A program made the translations under genes and the position numbers. Positions 36,266-49,113 of a stretch of DNA of 64,000 nucleotides are shown here, in pieces (within the stretch, counting starts at the first letter, position 1; the number at the start of each line of letters is the position of its first letter). This DNA is from Enterobacter sp. JBIWA008 (GTDB taxonomy: Bacteria > Pseudomonadota > Gammaproteobacteria > Enterobacterales > Enterobacteriaceae). The DNA lies in the NCBI RefSeq assembly GCF_019968765.1, contig NZ_CP074149.1, positions 1,054,001 through 1,118,000 on the forward strand. Direction: 5' to 3'. Below the pieces are notes generated by a model, which was not told the origin of the DNA, ran no database searches, and saw nothing but the letters and a program-made list of their open reading frames with translations.

Positions 36266-36743
36266 TTAACGACCTCAATTCCACAGAGTCTGGTGGCGTT
36301 TAAAGTGTGCGGGCATTTTACGGGAAGGTTACATTACTGTAAACATCATTAGGCCTGTGTCAGGAAGGTGTTACCGGGTTCTGCCGCACGTGTCACAAGT
36401 GTTGCAAATTATGTCGGTTTTTATGACCGAAGCCGCATGGCATGGGCTTTATAACGAAAGGACCCCCAAGCATACCCTAAAAGGGACAATTGGTATAACC
36501 ATTGTTGAAAATAAACAAAAAATTAACAATTAATTATCAATAAAAAGACATCTTAAAAACGAAAAATCAAACTCTGGTATGCTGAATCGTTTAATGAAAA
36601 ATAACGTTTTGGAATGGGAGCCAATAATTTCCAAATCCTATCCCGCACAAAACAACAAATATTTTTTTCAGCGCTTGGTAGCTATTTCGGCGTTATAATT
36701 TCGGTTGGTGATTACAACGGGAAATAACCTTTCGCATTTTTCT
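36266..36743. other. 478-base intergenic region upstream of cyoA
   Basis: No gene is visible. The cyoA promoter lies at its left end. The middle (about 36480-36660) is very AT-rich, as expected for a region bound by global regulators; in E. coli cyo is repressed by ArcA and FNR. I could not assign individual boxes. A TATAAT at 36694-36699 on the plus strand has no matching -35 and points towards the 3' end of ampG. Confidence 0.7.
36315..36343 (-). promoter_or_regulatory. Probable cyoA promoter
   Basis: On the minus strand: TTTACA (36343-36338), a 17-base spacer, TAAAAT (36320-36315). The start of transcription would fall about 40 bases before the cyoA ATG. Confidence 0.75.
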
Positions 36744-38219
36744 TCAGGTCATCTGCGTTTTACGCAACGCCATGAAATCAAGCAGACCTCCGATCAGGAT
36801 CCCGGCGATAGCCAGCAGGGCGCCTGCGTCCAGCAGAAGGGCTTCGAAGGGGAGTGCCAGCGACGTGCTGGCATTAATAATGAGTACCACCAGCCAGAGT
36901 GCTAGCGCAACGCAGCCGACCATTAACAGACGTAACGCAAAACGGTAGGCGCGGCGATATTCGGTGCGCGGCATAAAATGTTCTGTCCGCTGGGTATATT
37001 CAAGCGTCTCACGGCAGACCAGCAGCAATAAAATTCCCGGCACGGCAGCCACGACCGAGAAGAGATAAAATGTTGGCCAGCCATGAGCTTCTACGAACCA
37101 GCCGGCAATCGGGCCGACGTAAACGCGGCCAACGGCGGAGAGCGCCGAGAGCAGAGCGAACTGGGTAGCGGAAAACGATTTGTTGCACAGGCTCATCAGC
37201 AGGGCGACAAACGCCGCTGTGCCCATGCCGCCGCAGAGGTTTTCGAAGAACACCGCCGCGGCCATGCTGATCGTGTGTTTGTCGGTAATCGACAGCAGCC
37301 AGTAGCCTGCGTTAGAGGCGCCCTGAAGGATGCCGAAAATCAGCAGCGCGCGAAAAAGCGTCAGGCGCTGCATCAATACGCCGCCATAAAGCGCGCCGAC
37401 AATGGTCGCAAACAGCCCCAGCGTTTTATTCACCACTCCCACTTCACCGGCATCAAAACCGACACCGCGGATCAGGAAGGTGGTGGTCAGGCTCATGGCA
37501 AAAGCATCGCCAAGCTTATAAAGGACGATAAGCAACAGAATTAGCCAGGCGTTGTTGCGGCCAAAGAAATCACGAAGCGGTTCGGCGACAGCCTGCTCCA
37601 GCGAGCGGGGAACCGGGATGACATCACTCGGTTCGGGCGCGAACAGCGTCGCGATAATGCAGGGGATCAGCAGGGCGGCCATCAGCCAGTACATGCCCTG
37701 CCAGCCGAGGTGACGGTCGGCGAGCCACAGCGCCAGCCCGCCGGAGACCAGCATCCCGAGGCGGTAGCCCAACACGCTGATTGCCGCGCCAGCGCCGCGC
37801 TCTTCCGCAGGTAACACGTCCGTCTTCCAGGCATCGAACACGATATCCTGAGAGGCGGAACAGAAGGCAATCACCACCGCAAGCGCGGCCATCCAGCGAA
37901 GCTGCGTTGTGGGTTCAAGAAAACCCATCGCCGCAATGGCCAGCAGCAGCAGGATCTGCGTCATCACTAACCAGCCGCGTCGACGCCCGAGGAAAGGCGG
38001 CGTGTAGCGATCCATGACCGGAGACCACAGGAACTTAAAGACATAGGCCTGGCCCACAAGCGAGAAGAAACCAATGGTTTTAAGATCGATGTTCTCAACC
38101 GTCATCCACGCCTGAAGCGTGCCGGAAGTGAGTGCGAGGGGTAAACCCGAGGCGAAGCCGAGGATCAGCAGAATCGCTGATTTCGGTTGCTGGAAAATGC
38201 GTAAGTAGTTGCTGGACAT
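36744..38219 (-). CDS. ampG: Muropeptide permease AmpG
   Basis: 491 residues, MFS-type carrier that imports GlcNAc-anhydro-MurNAc peptides for cell-wall recycling; in Enterobacter these muropeptides control AmpR and the chromosomal ampC beta-lactamase. Predicted multi-helix membrane protein starting with RIFQQPKSAILLILGFASGLPLALTSGTLQAW; the loops FLWSPVMDRYTPPFLGRRRGWL and GYRLGMLVSGGLALWLAD are characteristic. Lies 46 bases after yajG, same strand. Confidence 0.97.
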   Translation of the reverse strand: MSSNYLRIFQQPKSAILLILGFASGLPLALTSGTLQAWMTVENIDLKTIGFFSLVGQAYVFKFLWSPVMDRYTPPFLGRRRGWLVMTQILLLLAIAAMGFLEPTTQLRWMAALAVVIAFCSASQDIVFDAWKTDVLPAEERGAGAAISVLGYRLGMLVSGGLALWLADRHLGWQGMYWLMAALLIPCIIATLFAPEPSDVIPVPRSLEQAVAEPLRDFFGRNNAWLILLLIVLYKLGDAFAMSLTTTFLIRGVGFDAGEVGVVNKTLGLFATIVGALYGGVLMQRLTLFRALLIFGILQGASNAGYWLLSITDKHTISMAAAVFFENLCGGMGTAAFVALLMSLCNKSFSATQFALLSALSAVGRVYVGPIAGWFVEAHGWPTFYLFSVVAAVPGILLLLVCRETLEYTQRTEHFMPRTEYRRAYRFALRLLMVGCVALALWLVVLIINASTSLALPFEALLLDAGALLAIAGILIGGLLDFMALRKTQMT

Positions 38220-38265
38220 GTTTTTATAAAACTGACCCGGCGATATACCGGGTCAGCTGGCAGGA

Positions 38266-38844
38266 TTAACGCGCGTTCTGCTTGATGAAGTCGTGAATGC
38301 TGGTGTCCTGCGCCATGTCGGAAATGGTATCCGTCAGCACGCTGTTAACCGCATCAGCAATATTTTTATTCGATGCCTGGAACGCGCCTTCTACAGAGTA
38401 GCTGGCGCGGTAGTTTTTGGTCATCTTGTTGCCATTCTTCGCGGTGGCAATGATGGCGATATCCGCTTTGGTCGCGATGTTGTAGCGCACGTTGCCCTGA
38501 GACACGTCAGCGTACAGGTTGTTGACGATAATCTGCAGATCAACCGCGCCGCTTGGGCCAATCATGTAGCCGCGAGCGGTCATTTGTTTCTCCAGCACTT
38601 CCTGGAGCAGGAAGCGCAGGTCGCGGGACGCGGTGAGGGTAACCTGCTGGTTATCGCGGGTCACTTTTGCCAGCGCCTGATCCTGACGCTGATCGGCACC
38701 GTTAATGCTCACGGTGACGCCCATCAGGCTTGGGTCCTGCTGAGGCAGGCTGATTTTTGGTGATACATCAATAGTGGTTGGCGGGGTAGCACAGCCAGCC
38801 AGCATAAAAAGGGCTACCAACGGAAAGAAGAGTTTTTTTAACAT
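38266..38844 (-). CDS. yajG: YajG-family lipoprotein
   Basis: A 192-residue lipoprotein precursor with signal LFFPLVALFMLAGC (lipidated Cys18) and a C-terminal alpha/beta domain. It is the gene upstream of ampG in enterobacteria and is cotranscribed with it in E. coli. Function unknown. The start at 38844 places the signal at the N-terminus; the longer frame is rejected. Confidence 0.93.
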   Translation of the reverse strand: MLKKLFFPLVALFMLAGCATPPTTIDVSPKISLPQQDPSLMGVTVSINGADQRQDQALAKVTRDNQQVTLTASRDLRFLLQEVLEKQMTARGYMIGPSGAVDLQIIVNNLYADVSQGNVRYNIATKADIAIIATAKNGNKMTKNYRASYSVEGAFQASNKNIADAVNSVLTDTISDMAQDTSIHDFIKQNAR

Positions 38845-39149
38845 TTTCGGGTTCTCAACGAATCGTAAGCATATAAAGAGAAAAATTGTCGCCATCATAA
38901 CATCGCCAACGGCGAGGGGAAGTGGTCAACGCATGTAAATTCATCGCCTTGTCGGAAAACTGACCAGTTCACCGTTTTTCCCAATCCGTATATGACAAAA
39001 CGTATGAGTCTTACAGTGAACTTCATTCGTTTGAATGAGAAAATCAGACGAAAGCTAAATATTTGTTGTCAAGCTGTAATGGAAACGGTAAAAGCGGCTA
39101 ACATTTAAAGGGATGGGTGACATCCTGGCGTTGTCGGAGGAGTAATTTC
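38845..39149. other. Intergenic region between divergent yajG and bolA
   Basis: 305 bases without a gene, holding the promoters of both. The bolA gearbox promoter is annotated separately. I see no further structure of note. Confidence 0.6.
39073..39102 (+). promoter_or_regulatory. Gearbox-type promoter of bolA
   Basis: CTGTAA (39073-39078) and CGGCTAAC (39095-39102), 16 bases apart, closely match the -35 CTGCAA and -10 CGGCTAGT of the E. coli bolA P1 gearbox promoter, which is RpoS-dependent and rises as growth slows. Confidence 0.7.
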
Positions 39150-39467
39150 ATGATGATACGTGAGCATATAGAAGATAAATTAAGGGCAGCGTTCAACCCT
39201 GTGTTCCTCGAAGTCGTCGACGAAAGCTATCGTCATAACGTGCCGGCAGGTTCTGAAAGCCACTTTAAAGTGGTTCTGGTTAGCGATCGTTTCACGGGAG
39301 AACGTTTCCTGAATCGACACCGCATGATCTACAGTACCTTGACGGAAGAACTCTCCACGACCGTGCATGCGCTGGCACTGCATACCTACACCATTAAGGA
39401 ATGGGAAGGCTTGCAGGATACGGTTTTCGCATCGCCGCCCTGTCGCGGTGCAGGCACTATCGCCTGA
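39150..39467 (+). CDS. bolA: DNA-binding transcriptional regulator BolA
   Basis: 105 residues of the BolA/IbaG family (class II KH-like fold). Conserved: [33 protein letters not shown] and the region [12 protein letters not shown], which includes His residues that can share an Fe-S cluster with the glutaredoxin GrxD. BolA promotes rounded, biofilm-prone morphology and regulates wall genes in E. coli. Start at the first ATG of ATGATG with GGAGGAG upstream; starting at the second ATG would give 104 residues. Confidence 0.96.
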   Translation: MMIREHIEDKLRAAFNPVFLEVVDESYRHNVPAGSESHFKVVLVSDRFTGERFLNRHRMIYSTLTEELSTTVHALALHTYTIKEWEGLQDTVFASPPCRGAGTIA

Positions 39468-41096
<1,629 letters not shown>

Positions 41097-41127
41097 TTTC
41101 GCCCCAACGGTTTAAAGTTTGAACAGA

Positions 41128-41160
41128 AAACCCGTTGCCTTGCGGCAGCGGGTTTTTTTT
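41128..41160 (+). terminator. Terminator after tig
   Basis: AACCCGTTGCC / GGCAGCGGGTT-type stem with TTG loop and a run of eight T. Confidence 0.92.
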
Positions 41161-41232
41161 ATCGCAGCGATAGCCCAGGAAGAGTGCTAAAACGCCCTTT
41201 CGGTGTTAGCGTAACAACAAAAGGTTGTTATG

Positions 41233-41259
41233 CTTGAAATAGGGCACTGCGAACCCCAT
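41233..41259 (+). promoter_or_regulatory. Sigma-32 (heat-shock) promoter of clpPX
   Basis: CTTGAA (41233-41238), 15-base spacer, CCCCAT (41254-41259): the RpoH consensus. It lies about 90 bases before the clpP ATG. Confidence 0.85.
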
Positions 41260-41356
41260 AAGTACGTAATCATGATGAATGAGACTGGCTGATAATCCGT
41301 CCGTAAGGTTACAATCAGTACAGCAGGTGTTTTCAATTTTGATCCAGGAGACGGAA

Positions 41357-41980
41357 ATGTCATACAGTGGCGAACGAGATAACTTTGCACCCCATATGGC
41401 TCTGGTGCCAATGGTTATTGAACAGACCTCACGTGGTGAGCGTTCTTTTGATATCTATTCCCGTCTGCTCAAGGAACGCGTTATCTTTCTGACCGGCCAG
41501 GTGGAAGACCACATGGCTAACCTGATCGTGGCGCAGATGCTGTTTCTGGAAGCGGAAAACCCGGAAAAAGACATTTACCTGTACATTAACTCCCCGGGTG
41601 GCGTGATTACAGCAGGAATGTCCATTTATGACACCATGCAATTCATCAAGCCTGATGTAAGCACTATCTGTATGGGTCAGGCTGCATCAATGGGCGCGTT
41701 CCTGTTAACAGCAGGGGCGAAAGGTAAGCGTTTCTGCTTGCCAAATTCCCGCGTGATGATTCACCAGCCGCTGGGCGGTTACCAGGGGCAGGCGACGGAT
41801 ATCGAAATCCACGCCCGCGAAATTCTGAAAGTAAAAGCGCGCATGAATGAACTTATGGCGCAGCATACGGGTCAACCACTCGAGCAGATCGAGCGCGATA
41901 CCGAGCGCGATCGCTTCCTCTCTGCTCCAGAGGCAGTTGAGTACGGCTTAGTCGACTCCGTGTTGACCCATCGTAATTGA
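41357..41980 (+). CDS. clpP: ATP-dependent Clp protease proteolytic subunit ClpP
   Basis: A 207-residue serine protease precursor that forms a 14-subunit chamber. Catalytic Ser111 (GQAASMGAF), His136 (MIHQPLGG) and Asp185 in precursor numbering; the first 14 residues form the self-removed propeptide ending PHM-ALVPMV. The start at 41357 has CAGGAGAC upstream; a longer in-frame start is rejected. clpX follows 126 bases later; a heat-shock promoter precedes. Confidence 0.98.
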   Translation: MSYSGERDNFAPHMALVPMVIEQTSRGERSFDIYSRLLKERVIFLTGQVEDHMANLIVAQMLFLEAENPEKDIYLYINSPGGVITAGMSIYDTMQFIKPDVSTICMGQAASMGAFLLTAGAKGKRFCLPNSRVMIHQPLGGYQGQATDIEIHAREILKVKARMNELMAQHTGQPLEQIERDTERDRFLSAPEAVEYGLVDSVLTHRN

Positions 41981-42106
41981 TGCCCGCGACGCGAGGGGGC
42001 CGCTATACTAAGGTAGGGCGGCACGCTGCTTGTTGCAGCTTGCGTCTTAGAATGGCATTTGCGTCGTCATGTGCGGCACAAAGAACTTAATAAGAGGTTT
42101 GGACTC

Positions 42107-43381
42107 ATGACAGATAAACGCAAAGATGGTTCGGGCAAACTGCTGTACTGCTCTTTTTGCGGCAAAAGCCAGCATGAAGTGCGTAAACTGATTGCCGGGC
42201 CGTCCGTGTATATCTGCGACGAATGTGTCGATTTATGTAACGACATCATTCGCGAAGAGATTAAAGAAGTCGCACCGCACCGTGAGCGCAGCGCGCTGCC
42301 AACGCCGCATGAAATTCGTCATCACCTTGACGACTACGTCATCGGACAGGAGCAGGCCAAGAAAGTGCTGGCGGTAGCGGTCTATAACCACTACAAACGT
42401 CTGCGTAACGGCGACACCAGCAATGGCGTAGAACTGGGCAAAAGTAACATTCTGCTGATCGGCCCAACCGGTTCCGGTAAAACGCTGCTGGCGGAAACCC
42501 TTGCACGTCTGCTTGATGTTCCGTTCACGATGGCTGATGCCACCACCCTGACCGAGGCCGGCTATGTGGGTGAGGACGTCGAAAACATCATCCAGAAACT
42601 GCTGCAGAAGTGCGATTACGACGTACAGAAAGCTCAGCGCGGGATTGTTTACATCGATGAGATCGACAAAATCTCCCGTAAATCAGACAACCCGTCCATT
42701 ACCCGTGACGTATCGGGTGAAGGCGTACAGCAGGCACTGCTGAAGCTGATCGAAGGTACGGTTGCTGCCGTTCCGCCACAGGGTGGTCGTAAACATCCGC
42801 AGCAGGAGTTCCTGCAGGTTGATACCTCCAAAATCCTGTTTATCTGTGGTGGTGCGTTTGCTGGTCTGGATAAAGTCATCTCCCACCGTGTTGAAACCGG
42901 CTCCGGCATTGGTTTTGGCGCAACGGTAAAATCGACGTCCGAAAAACCGAACGAAGGCGAACTGCTGTCTCAGGTTGAACCGGAAGATCTGATTAAATTC
43001 GGTCTGATCCCTGAATTCATCGGCCGTCTGCCGGTTGTGGCAACGCTGAATGAGCTGAGCGAAGACGCGCTGATCCAGATCCTGAAAGAACCGAAAAATG
43101 CGCTGACCAAGCAGTATCAGGCGCTGTTCAATCTGGAAGGCGTAGATCTGGAATTCCGTGACGAAGCGCTGGATGCTATTGCCAAGAAAGCGATGATCCG
43201 TAAAACCGGTGCCCGTGGTCTGCGTTCAATTGTTGAAGCGGCACTGCTTGACACCATGTACGATCTGCCGTCGATGGAAGACGTTGAGAAAGTGGTGATT
43301 GACGAGTCCGTCATTAGCGGTCAAACCAAGCCGCTGCTGATTTACGGCAAACCGGAAGCGCAGCAGGCATCTGGCGAATAA
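42107..43381 (+). CDS. clpX: ATP-dependent Clp protease ATPase subunit ClpX
   Basis: 424 residues, AAA+ unfoldase that delivers substrates such as SsrA-tagged proteins to ClpP. Zinc-binding domain with Cys15, Cys18, Cys37 and Cys40; Walker A GPTGSGKT; Walker [10 protein letters not shown]; the IGFGATVK loop that docks on ClpP; sensor 2 in [11 protein letters not shown]. The start at 42107 gives [19 protein letters not shown], the conserved N-terminus. Confidence 0.98.
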   Translation: MTDKRKDGSGKLLYCSFCGKSQHEVRKLIAGPSVYICDECVDLCNDIIREEIKEVAPHRERSALPTPHEIRHHLDDYVIGQEQAKKVLAVAVYNHYKRLRNGDTSNGVELGKSNILLIGPTGSGKTLLAETLARLLDVPFTMADATTLTEAGYVGEDVENIIQKLLQKCDYDVQKAQRGIVYIDEIDKISRKSDNPSITRDVSGEGVQQALLKLIEGTVAAVPPQGGRKHPQQEFLQVDTSKILFICGGAFAGLDKVISHRVETGSGIGFGATVKSTSEKPNEGELLSQVEPEDLIKFGLIPEFIGRLPVVATLNELSEDALIQILKEPKNALTKQYQALFNLEGVDLEFRDEALDAIAKKAMIRKTGARGLRSIVEAALLDTMYDLPSMEDVEKVVIDESVISGQTKPLLIYGKPEAQQASGE

Positions 43382-43408
43382 TTCACCAAATCATACAAGC
43401 AGTTAATC

Positions 43409-43444
43409 AAAAAGGGGGGATTTTATCTCCCCTTTACTTTTTCC
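43409..43444 (+). terminator. Terminator after clpX
   Basis: AAAGGGGGGAT / ATCTCCCCTTT stem followed by T-rich ACTTTTTCC. Confidence 0.85.
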
Positions 43445-43454
43445 GTATTCATAG

Positions 43455-43481
43455 CGTTGAATGTGTGGGAAACATCCCCAT
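43455..43481 (+). promoter_or_regulatory. Sigma-32 (heat-shock) promoter of lon
   Basis: CGTTGAA (43455-43461) and CCCCAT (43476-43481) with a 14-base spacer match the RpoH pattern and the E. coli lon promoter, about 80 bases before the ATG. Confidence 0.8.
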
Positions 43482-43563
43482 ATACTGGATACATGTTAAT
43501 GGTTATGTGAAGCACAGTGACATGACCAGCTTACCTGGCGGACACTAACTAAGAGAGAGCTCT

Positions 43564-45918
43564 ATGAATCCTGAGCGTTCTGAACGCATTGAAATCCCCG
43601 TATTGCCGTTGCGCGATGTGGTGGTTTATCCGCACATGGTCATACCCTTATTTGTAGGGCGGGAAAAATCTATCCGTTGCCTCGAAGCCGCCATGGATCA
43701 TGATAAAAAAATCATGCTGGTGGCGCAGAAAGAAGCTTCAACGGATGAGCCGGGTGTAAACGATCTTTTCACCGTTGGGACCGTGGCCTCTATTTTGCAG
43801 ATGCTGAAGCTGCCTGACGGCACCGTGAAGGTGCTGGTAGAAGGCCTGCAGCGTGCGCGTATTACCACTCTTTCAGATGACGGCGAGCACTTCTCTGCGA
43901 AGGCAGAGTACCTTGATTCGCCTGAGCTTGATGAGCGCGAACAGGAAGTACTGGTTCGCACCGCGATTAGCCAGTTTGAAGGCTATATCAAGCTGAACAA
44001 GAAAATCCCACCAGAAGTGCTGACGTCGCTGAACAGCATCGACGATCCCGCACGTCTGGCGGACACCATCGCTGCACACATGCCGCTGAAGCTGGCTGAC
44101 AAACAGTCCGTGCTGGAAATGTCCGACGTTAACGAACGTCTGGAATACCTGATGGCGATGATGGAGTCTGAAATCGATCTGCTGCAGGTTGAGAAGCGCA
44201 TTCGCAACCGCGTGAAAAAGCAGATGGAGAAATCTCAGCGTGAGTACTATCTGAATGAGCAGATGAAGGCCATTCAGAAAGAACTGGGCGAGATGGACGA
44301 CGCGCCGGATGAAAATGAAGCGCTGAAGCGTAAGATCGACGCGGCGAAGATGCCGAAAGAGGCGAAAGAAAAGGCTGAAGCAGAACTGCAGAAGCTGAAA
44401 ATGATGTCTCCAATGTCGGCTGAAGCGACCGTTGTACGCGGCTACATTGAGTGGATGGTGCAGGTTCCGTGGAACGCCCGCAGTAAGGTCAAAAAAGACC
44501 TGCGTCAGGCGCAGGAAATCCTGGATACCGACCACTATGGCCTGGAACGCGTGAAAGATCGCATTCTTGAGTACCTCGCGGTACAAAGCCGTGTAAACAA
44601 AATTAAAGGCCCAATCCTGTGCCTGGTTGGACCGCCGGGGGTGGGTAAAACTTCACTGGGTCAGTCTATCGCCAAAGCGACAGGACGTAAGTATATCCGT
44701 ATGGCGCTGGGTGGCGTACGCGATGAAGCGGAAATCCGTGGCCACCGTCGTACTTACATCGGTTCTATGCCGGGTAAACTGATCCAGAAGATGGCGAAAG
44801 TGGGGGTTAAAAACCCGCTGTTCCTGCTCGATGAGATCGACAAGATGTCGTCGGACATGCGTGGCGATCCGGCGTCTGCTCTTCTGGAAGTACTCGATCC
44901 AGAACAGAACGTGGCGTTCAGCGATCACTACCTGGAAGTGGACTACGACCTGAGCGACGTGATGTTCGTGGCGACCTCCAACTCCATGAACATTCCGGCG
45001 CCGCTGCTGGACCGTATGGAAGTGATCCGTCTCTCCGGTTATACCGAAGATGAGAAGCTGAACATCGCTAAGCAGCACCTGCTGCCGAAACAGATTGAGC
45101 GTAACGCGCTGAAAGCCAACGAGCTGACCGTCGAGGACAGTGCGATTATCGGCATCATTCGTTACTACACCCGTGAAGCCGGCGTGCGTAGCCTTGAGCG
45201 TGAAATCTCCAAACTGTGTCGTAAAGCGGTGAAACAGCTGCTGCTGGATAAGAGCCTGAAACACATTGTGATTAACGGCGACAATCTGCATGCGTACCTG
45301 GGCGTTCAACGCTTCGACTACGGTCGCGCGGACAACGAAAACCGTGTTGGCCAGGTGACCGGTCTTGCATGGACGGAAGTGGGCGGCGATCTGCTGACCA
45401 TCGAAACCGCCTGTGTGCCGGGCAAAGGCAAGCTGACCTACACCGGCTCGCTGGGTGAAGTGATGCAGGAGTCCATCCAGGCGGCGCTGACCGTGGTGCG
45501 CGCGCGCGCGGAGAAACTGGGTATCAACCCGGATTTCTACGAAAAACGCGACATTCATGTTCACGTTCCGGAAGGGGCGACGCCGAAAGATGGTCCAAGC
45601 GCGGGTATTGCCATGTGTACCGCGCTGGTTTCCTGCCTGACAGGGAACCCGGTGCGTGCCGATGTGGCAATGACTGGTGAAATTACGCTGCGTGGTCAGG
45701 TTCTGCCGATTGGTGGTTTAAAAGAAAAACTGCTGGCGGCACACCGCGGTGGGATCAAAACCGTACTGATCCCTTACGAAAACAAACGCGATCTGGAAGA
45801 GATTCCGGACAACGTGATTGCCGATCTGCAGATCCACCCTGTGAAGCGAATTGAGGAAGTTCTCAGTCTCGCATTGCAGAATGAACCCTCCGGAATGCAG
45901 GTTGTAACCGCAAAATAG
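43564..45918 (+). CDS. lon: ATP-dependent protease Lon
   Basis: 784 residues, the E. coli length. Substrate-binding N-terminal domain, AAA+ domain with Walker [10 protein letters not shown] and Walker [12 protein letters not shown], and the C-terminal serine-lysine protease domain with the catalytic Ser in [12 protein letters not shown] and Lys in [14 protein letters not shown]. Degrades misfolded proteins and regulators such as SulA and RcsA. GAGAGAGCTCT precedes the ATG; its own heat-shock promoter and terminator frame the gene. Confidence 0.98.
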   Translation: MNPERSERIEIPVLPLRDVVVYPHMVIPLFVGREKSIRCLEAAMDHDKKIMLVAQKEASTDEPGVNDLFTVGTVASILQMLKLPDGTVKVLVEGLQRARITTLSDDGEHFSAKAEYLDSPELDEREQEVLVRTAISQFEGYIKLNKKIPPEVLTSLNSIDDPARLADTIAAHMPLKLADKQSVLEMSDVNERLEYLMAMMESEIDLLQVEKRIRNRVKKQMEKSQREYYLNEQMKAIQKELGEMDDAPDENEALKRKIDAAKMPKEAKEKAEAELQKLKMMSPMSAEATVVRGYIEWMVQVPWNARSKVKKDLRQAQEILDTDHYGLERVKDRILEYLAVQSRVNKIKGPILCLVGPPGVGKTSLGQSIAKATGRKYIRMALGGVRDEAEIRGHRRTYIGSMPGKLIQKMAKVGVKNPLFLLDEIDKMSSDMRGDPASALLEVLDPEQNVAFSDHYLEVDYDLSDVMFVATSNSMNIPAPLLDRMEVIRLSGYTEDEKLNIAKQHLLPKQIERNALKANELTVEDSAIIGIIRYYTREAGVRSLEREISKLCRKAVKQLLLDKSLKHIVINGDNLHAYLGVQRFDYGRADNENRVGQVTGLAWTEVGGDLLTIETACVPGKGKLTYTGSLGEVMQESIQAALTVVRARAEKLGINPDFYEKRDIHVHVPEGATPKDGPSAGIAMCTALVSCLTGNPVRADVAMTGEITLRGQVLPIGGLKEKLLAAHRGGIKTVLIPYENKRDLEEIPDNVIADLQIHPVKRIEEVLSLALQNEPSGMQVVTAK

Positions 45919-45948
45919 TGACCTCGCGCAAAGAGCGTCAATAAAAAC

Positions 45949-45987
45949 AAGGCTGGTAAGTCATTTCGCACTTGCCAGCCTTTTTTT
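45949..45987 (+). terminator. Terminator after lon
   Basis: AAGGCTGG..AAG / CTTGCCAGCCTT stem followed by seven T. Confidence 0.92.
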
Positions 45988-46128
45988 GTATAGCTAATTT
46001 AGATTGCTGATTAGGTCAGCCATCAACAACGGGTGTTGTAAGGTCATGGCAGGCCTGATATAACTGCTGCGCGGTCGCGTTGTGAAGGATTCAGGCGCGA
46101 TATAAATTATAAAGAGAGGAAGAGAACA

Positions 46129-46401
46129 GTGAATAAATCTCAACTGATTGACAAAATTGCTGCTGGTGCTGATATTTCTAAAGCTGCAGCTGGACGTGCG
46201 TTAGATGCATTAATTGCTTCTGTTACTGAATCTCTGCAGGCTGGGGACGACGTTGCACTGGTAGGCTTCGGTACTTTTGCTGTTAAAGAGCGTGCTGCCC
46301 GTACTGGCCGCAACCCTCAGACCGGTAAAGAGATCACCATTGCTGCTGCTAAAGTGCCGGGTTTCCGTGCAGGTAAAGCGCTGAAAGACGCAGTAAACTG
46401 A
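46129..46401 (+). CDS. hupB: DNA-binding protein HU-beta HupB
   Basis: A 90-residue nucleoid protein that dimerises with itself or HU-alpha and bends DNA. The DNA-binding arm signature [21 protein letters not shown] is intact. The start codon is GTG at 46129 with AGAGAGGAAG upstream, as in E. coli. Own terminator follows. Confidence 0.98.
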   Translation: MNKSQLIDKIAAGADISKAAAGRALDALIASVTESLQAGDDVALVGFGTFAVKERAARTGRNPQTGKEITIAAAKVPGFRAGKALKDAVN

Positions 46402-46434
46402 TTGCTTTCCTGTTTCAGGGAAGCCGGAAAGTAC

Positions 46435-46463
46435 AAGGGCGCATCATTTGATGTGCCTTTTTT
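46435..46463 (+). terminator. Terminator after hupB
   Basis: AAGGGCGCATCA / TGATGTGCCTT stem with TTT-rich loop, followed by TTTTTT. Confidence 0.88.
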
Positions 46464-46613
46464 GTTTGTCCTGGCCTGATTTGTGCGAGTTTATGCGAGT
46501 TGTGGGCTGACAATCGCCCCGTTTTCTTGTCACAATACGCCTTCACGCGCGACGGGCAGGATTTTCCGTCAGCGTCAGGTAACCAGTCACCTACAGCGGA
46601 GTGTTGTTACACC

Positions 46614-48485
46614 ATGATGGACAGCTTACGCACGGCTGCTAACAGTCTCGTGCTCAAGATTATTTTCGGTATCATTATCGTGTCGTTCATATTGACCGGC
46701 GTGAGCAGTTACCTTATTGGCGGTGGCGCAAACTATGCCGCAAAAGTGAATGGCCAGGAAATCAGCCGTGGTCAGTTCGAGAATGCTTTTGCCGGTGAAC
46801 GTAACCGTATGCAGCAACAGCTGGGCGACCAATTCTCTGAACTGGCAGCGAACGAAGGGTACATGAAGACCCTGCGCCAACAGACACTGAACCGTCTTAT
46901 CGACGAAGCGCTGCTGGATCAGTATGCCAAAAAACTCGGCCTTGGCATCAGCGATGAGCAGGTGAAAAAAGCCATCTTCTCCACCCAGGCCTTCCAGTCT
47001 AACGGTAAATTCGACAACGCGCGTTACAACAGTATCGTCAACCAGATGGGGATGACGGCCGATCAGTACGCTCAGGCGCTGCGTAACCAACTGACTACCC
47101 AGCAGCTCATCAATGCCGTCGTGGGCACCGATTTCATGCTCAAAGGTGAAACGGATGAACTGGCTGCTCTGGTGGCACAGCAGCGCGTTGTACGCGAAGC
47201 GACCATTGATGTGAACGCCCTGGCGGCAAAACAGCAGGTAAGCGACGCTGACGTTAACGCCTGGTACGAGCAGAACAAGAATTCCTTTGTTTCTCCAGAG
47301 CAGTTCCGCGTGAGCTACATCAAGCTGGATGCGGCTGCGCTGCAGGAAACCGCGTCTGATGCTGAAATCCAGTCTTACTACGATCAGCATCAGGATCAGT
47401 TCACTCAGCCGCAGCGTAACCGCTACAGCGTGATTCAGACGAAAACCGAGGCTGATGCTAAAGCGGCACTGGATGAGCTGAACAAAGGCGCTGATTTCGC
47501 GACCGTTGCAAAAGCGAAATCCACCGACATTATCTCTGCGAAAAACGGCGGTGATATGGGCTGGCTGGAAGACGCGACCACGCCGGACGAGCTGAAAAAT
47601 GCCGGTCTGAAAGAGAAAGGCCAGCTTTCAGGCGTCATTAAGTCTTCCGTTGGTTTCCTGGTCGTTCGTCTTGACGACATCACCGCGGCGAAAACCAAGC
47701 CGCTGGCTGACGTTCGTGAAGATATTGCGGCGAAAGTGAAACAGGAAAAAGCGCTGGATGCCTACTACGCGCTGCAGCAGAAGGTAAGCGATGCTGCCAG
47801 CAACGACAACGAATCTCTGGCGGGTGCAGAGCAGGCGGCGGGTGTGAAGGCGGTAGAAACGGGCTGGTTTGGTCGTGACAACCTGCCGGAAGAGCTGAAC
47901 TTCAAACCGGTTTCCGATGCTATCTTCAACGGTGGTCTGGTGGGCGAGAATGGCACGCCGGGCAGTAACTCTGACATCATTACCGTCGATGGCGATCGTG
48001 CGTTTGTGTTGCGCGTCAGCGAGCACAAGCCAGAAGCGGTCAAACCGCTGGCGGAAGTGAAGGATCAGACCATCGCTCAGGTTAAACACAACAAAGCGGA
48101 ACAGCAGGCGAAACTGGATGCTGAGAAGATTCTTTCTGACCTGAAAGCGGGTAAAGAAGACGCGCTGAAAGCGGCTGGCCTGAGCTTCGGTGATGCGAAA
48201 ACGCTGAGCCGTACCGGTCAGGACCCAATCAGCCAGGCCGCGTTTGGTCTGACTCTGCCTGCGAAGGACAAGCCAAGCTTCGGTACCACCACCGATACGC
48301 AGGGTAACGTCGTTCTGCTGGCGCTGGGCGAAGTGAAAGCCGGGACCCTGCCAGAAGCGCAGAAGAAGGCGATGGTTCAGGGGATTACCCAGAACAATGC
48401 TCAGATTGCCTTCGAAGCCATGATGAGCAACCTGCGTAAAGAAGCCAAAATCACGCTGGGTGATGTGATGACTCAGCAGCAGTAA
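46614..48485 (+). CDS. ppiD: Periplasmic chaperone PpiD
   Basis: 623 residues, anchored by one N-terminal helix (LVLKIIFGIIIVSFILTGVSSYLIGGG) with the rest in the periplasm. SurA-like N-terminal chaperone region, then a parvulin domain about 265-355 (RYSVIQTKTEADAKAALDELNKGADF...NGGDMGWLEDAT). It sits near the Sec translocon and receives emerging proteins; PPIase activity is weak or absent in E. coli PpiD. Start at MMDSLRTAANS (46614); the longer frame is rejected. Confidence 0.97.
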   Translation: MMDSLRTAANSLVLKIIFGIIIVSFILTGVSSYLIGGGANYAAKVNGQEISRGQFENAFAGERNRMQQQLGDQFSELAANEGYMKTLRQQTLNRLIDEALLDQYAKKLGLGISDEQVKKAIFSTQAFQSNGKFDNARYNSIVNQMGMTADQYAQALRNQLTTQQLINAVVGTDFMLKGETDELAALVAQQRVVREATIDVNALAAKQQVSDADVNAWYEQNKNSFVSPEQFRVSYIKLDAAALQETASDAEIQSYYDQHQDQFTQPQRNRYSVIQTKTEADAKAALDELNKGADFATVAKAKSTDIISAKNGGDMGWLEDATTPDELKNAGLKEKGQLSGVIKSSVGFLVVRLDDITAAKTKPLADVREDIAAKVKQEKALDAYYALQQKVSDAASNDNESLAGAEQAAGVKAVETGWFGRDNLPEELNFKPVSDAIFNGGLVGENGTPGSNSDIITVDGDRAFVLRVSEHKPEAVKPLAEVKDQTIAQVKHNKAEQQAKLDAEKILSDLKAGKEDALKAAGLSFGDAKTLSRTGQDPISQAAFGLTLPAKDKPSFGTTTDTQGNVVLLALGEVKAGTLPEAQKKAMVQGITQNNAQIAFEAMMSNLRKEAKITLGDVMTQQQ

Positions 48486-48513
48486 TTACGTGTCTGCTCG
48501 CAGATTTTCGTAA

Positions 48514-49014
<501 letters not shown>

Positions 49015-49113
49015 TTACGCAATTTCTTGCACTGCGGCAAAATTTTGCCAGGATAAAGAGGTCATACCAGTCATGACCTCTCATCCTACAATAACAGTAA
49101 AGGCTATTGCGCT

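Noticed and set aside
46500..46613. A 38-residue N-terminal extension of PpiD
   Set aside because: It is polar and unlike the family; the start at 46614 puts the membrane anchor at the N-terminus.
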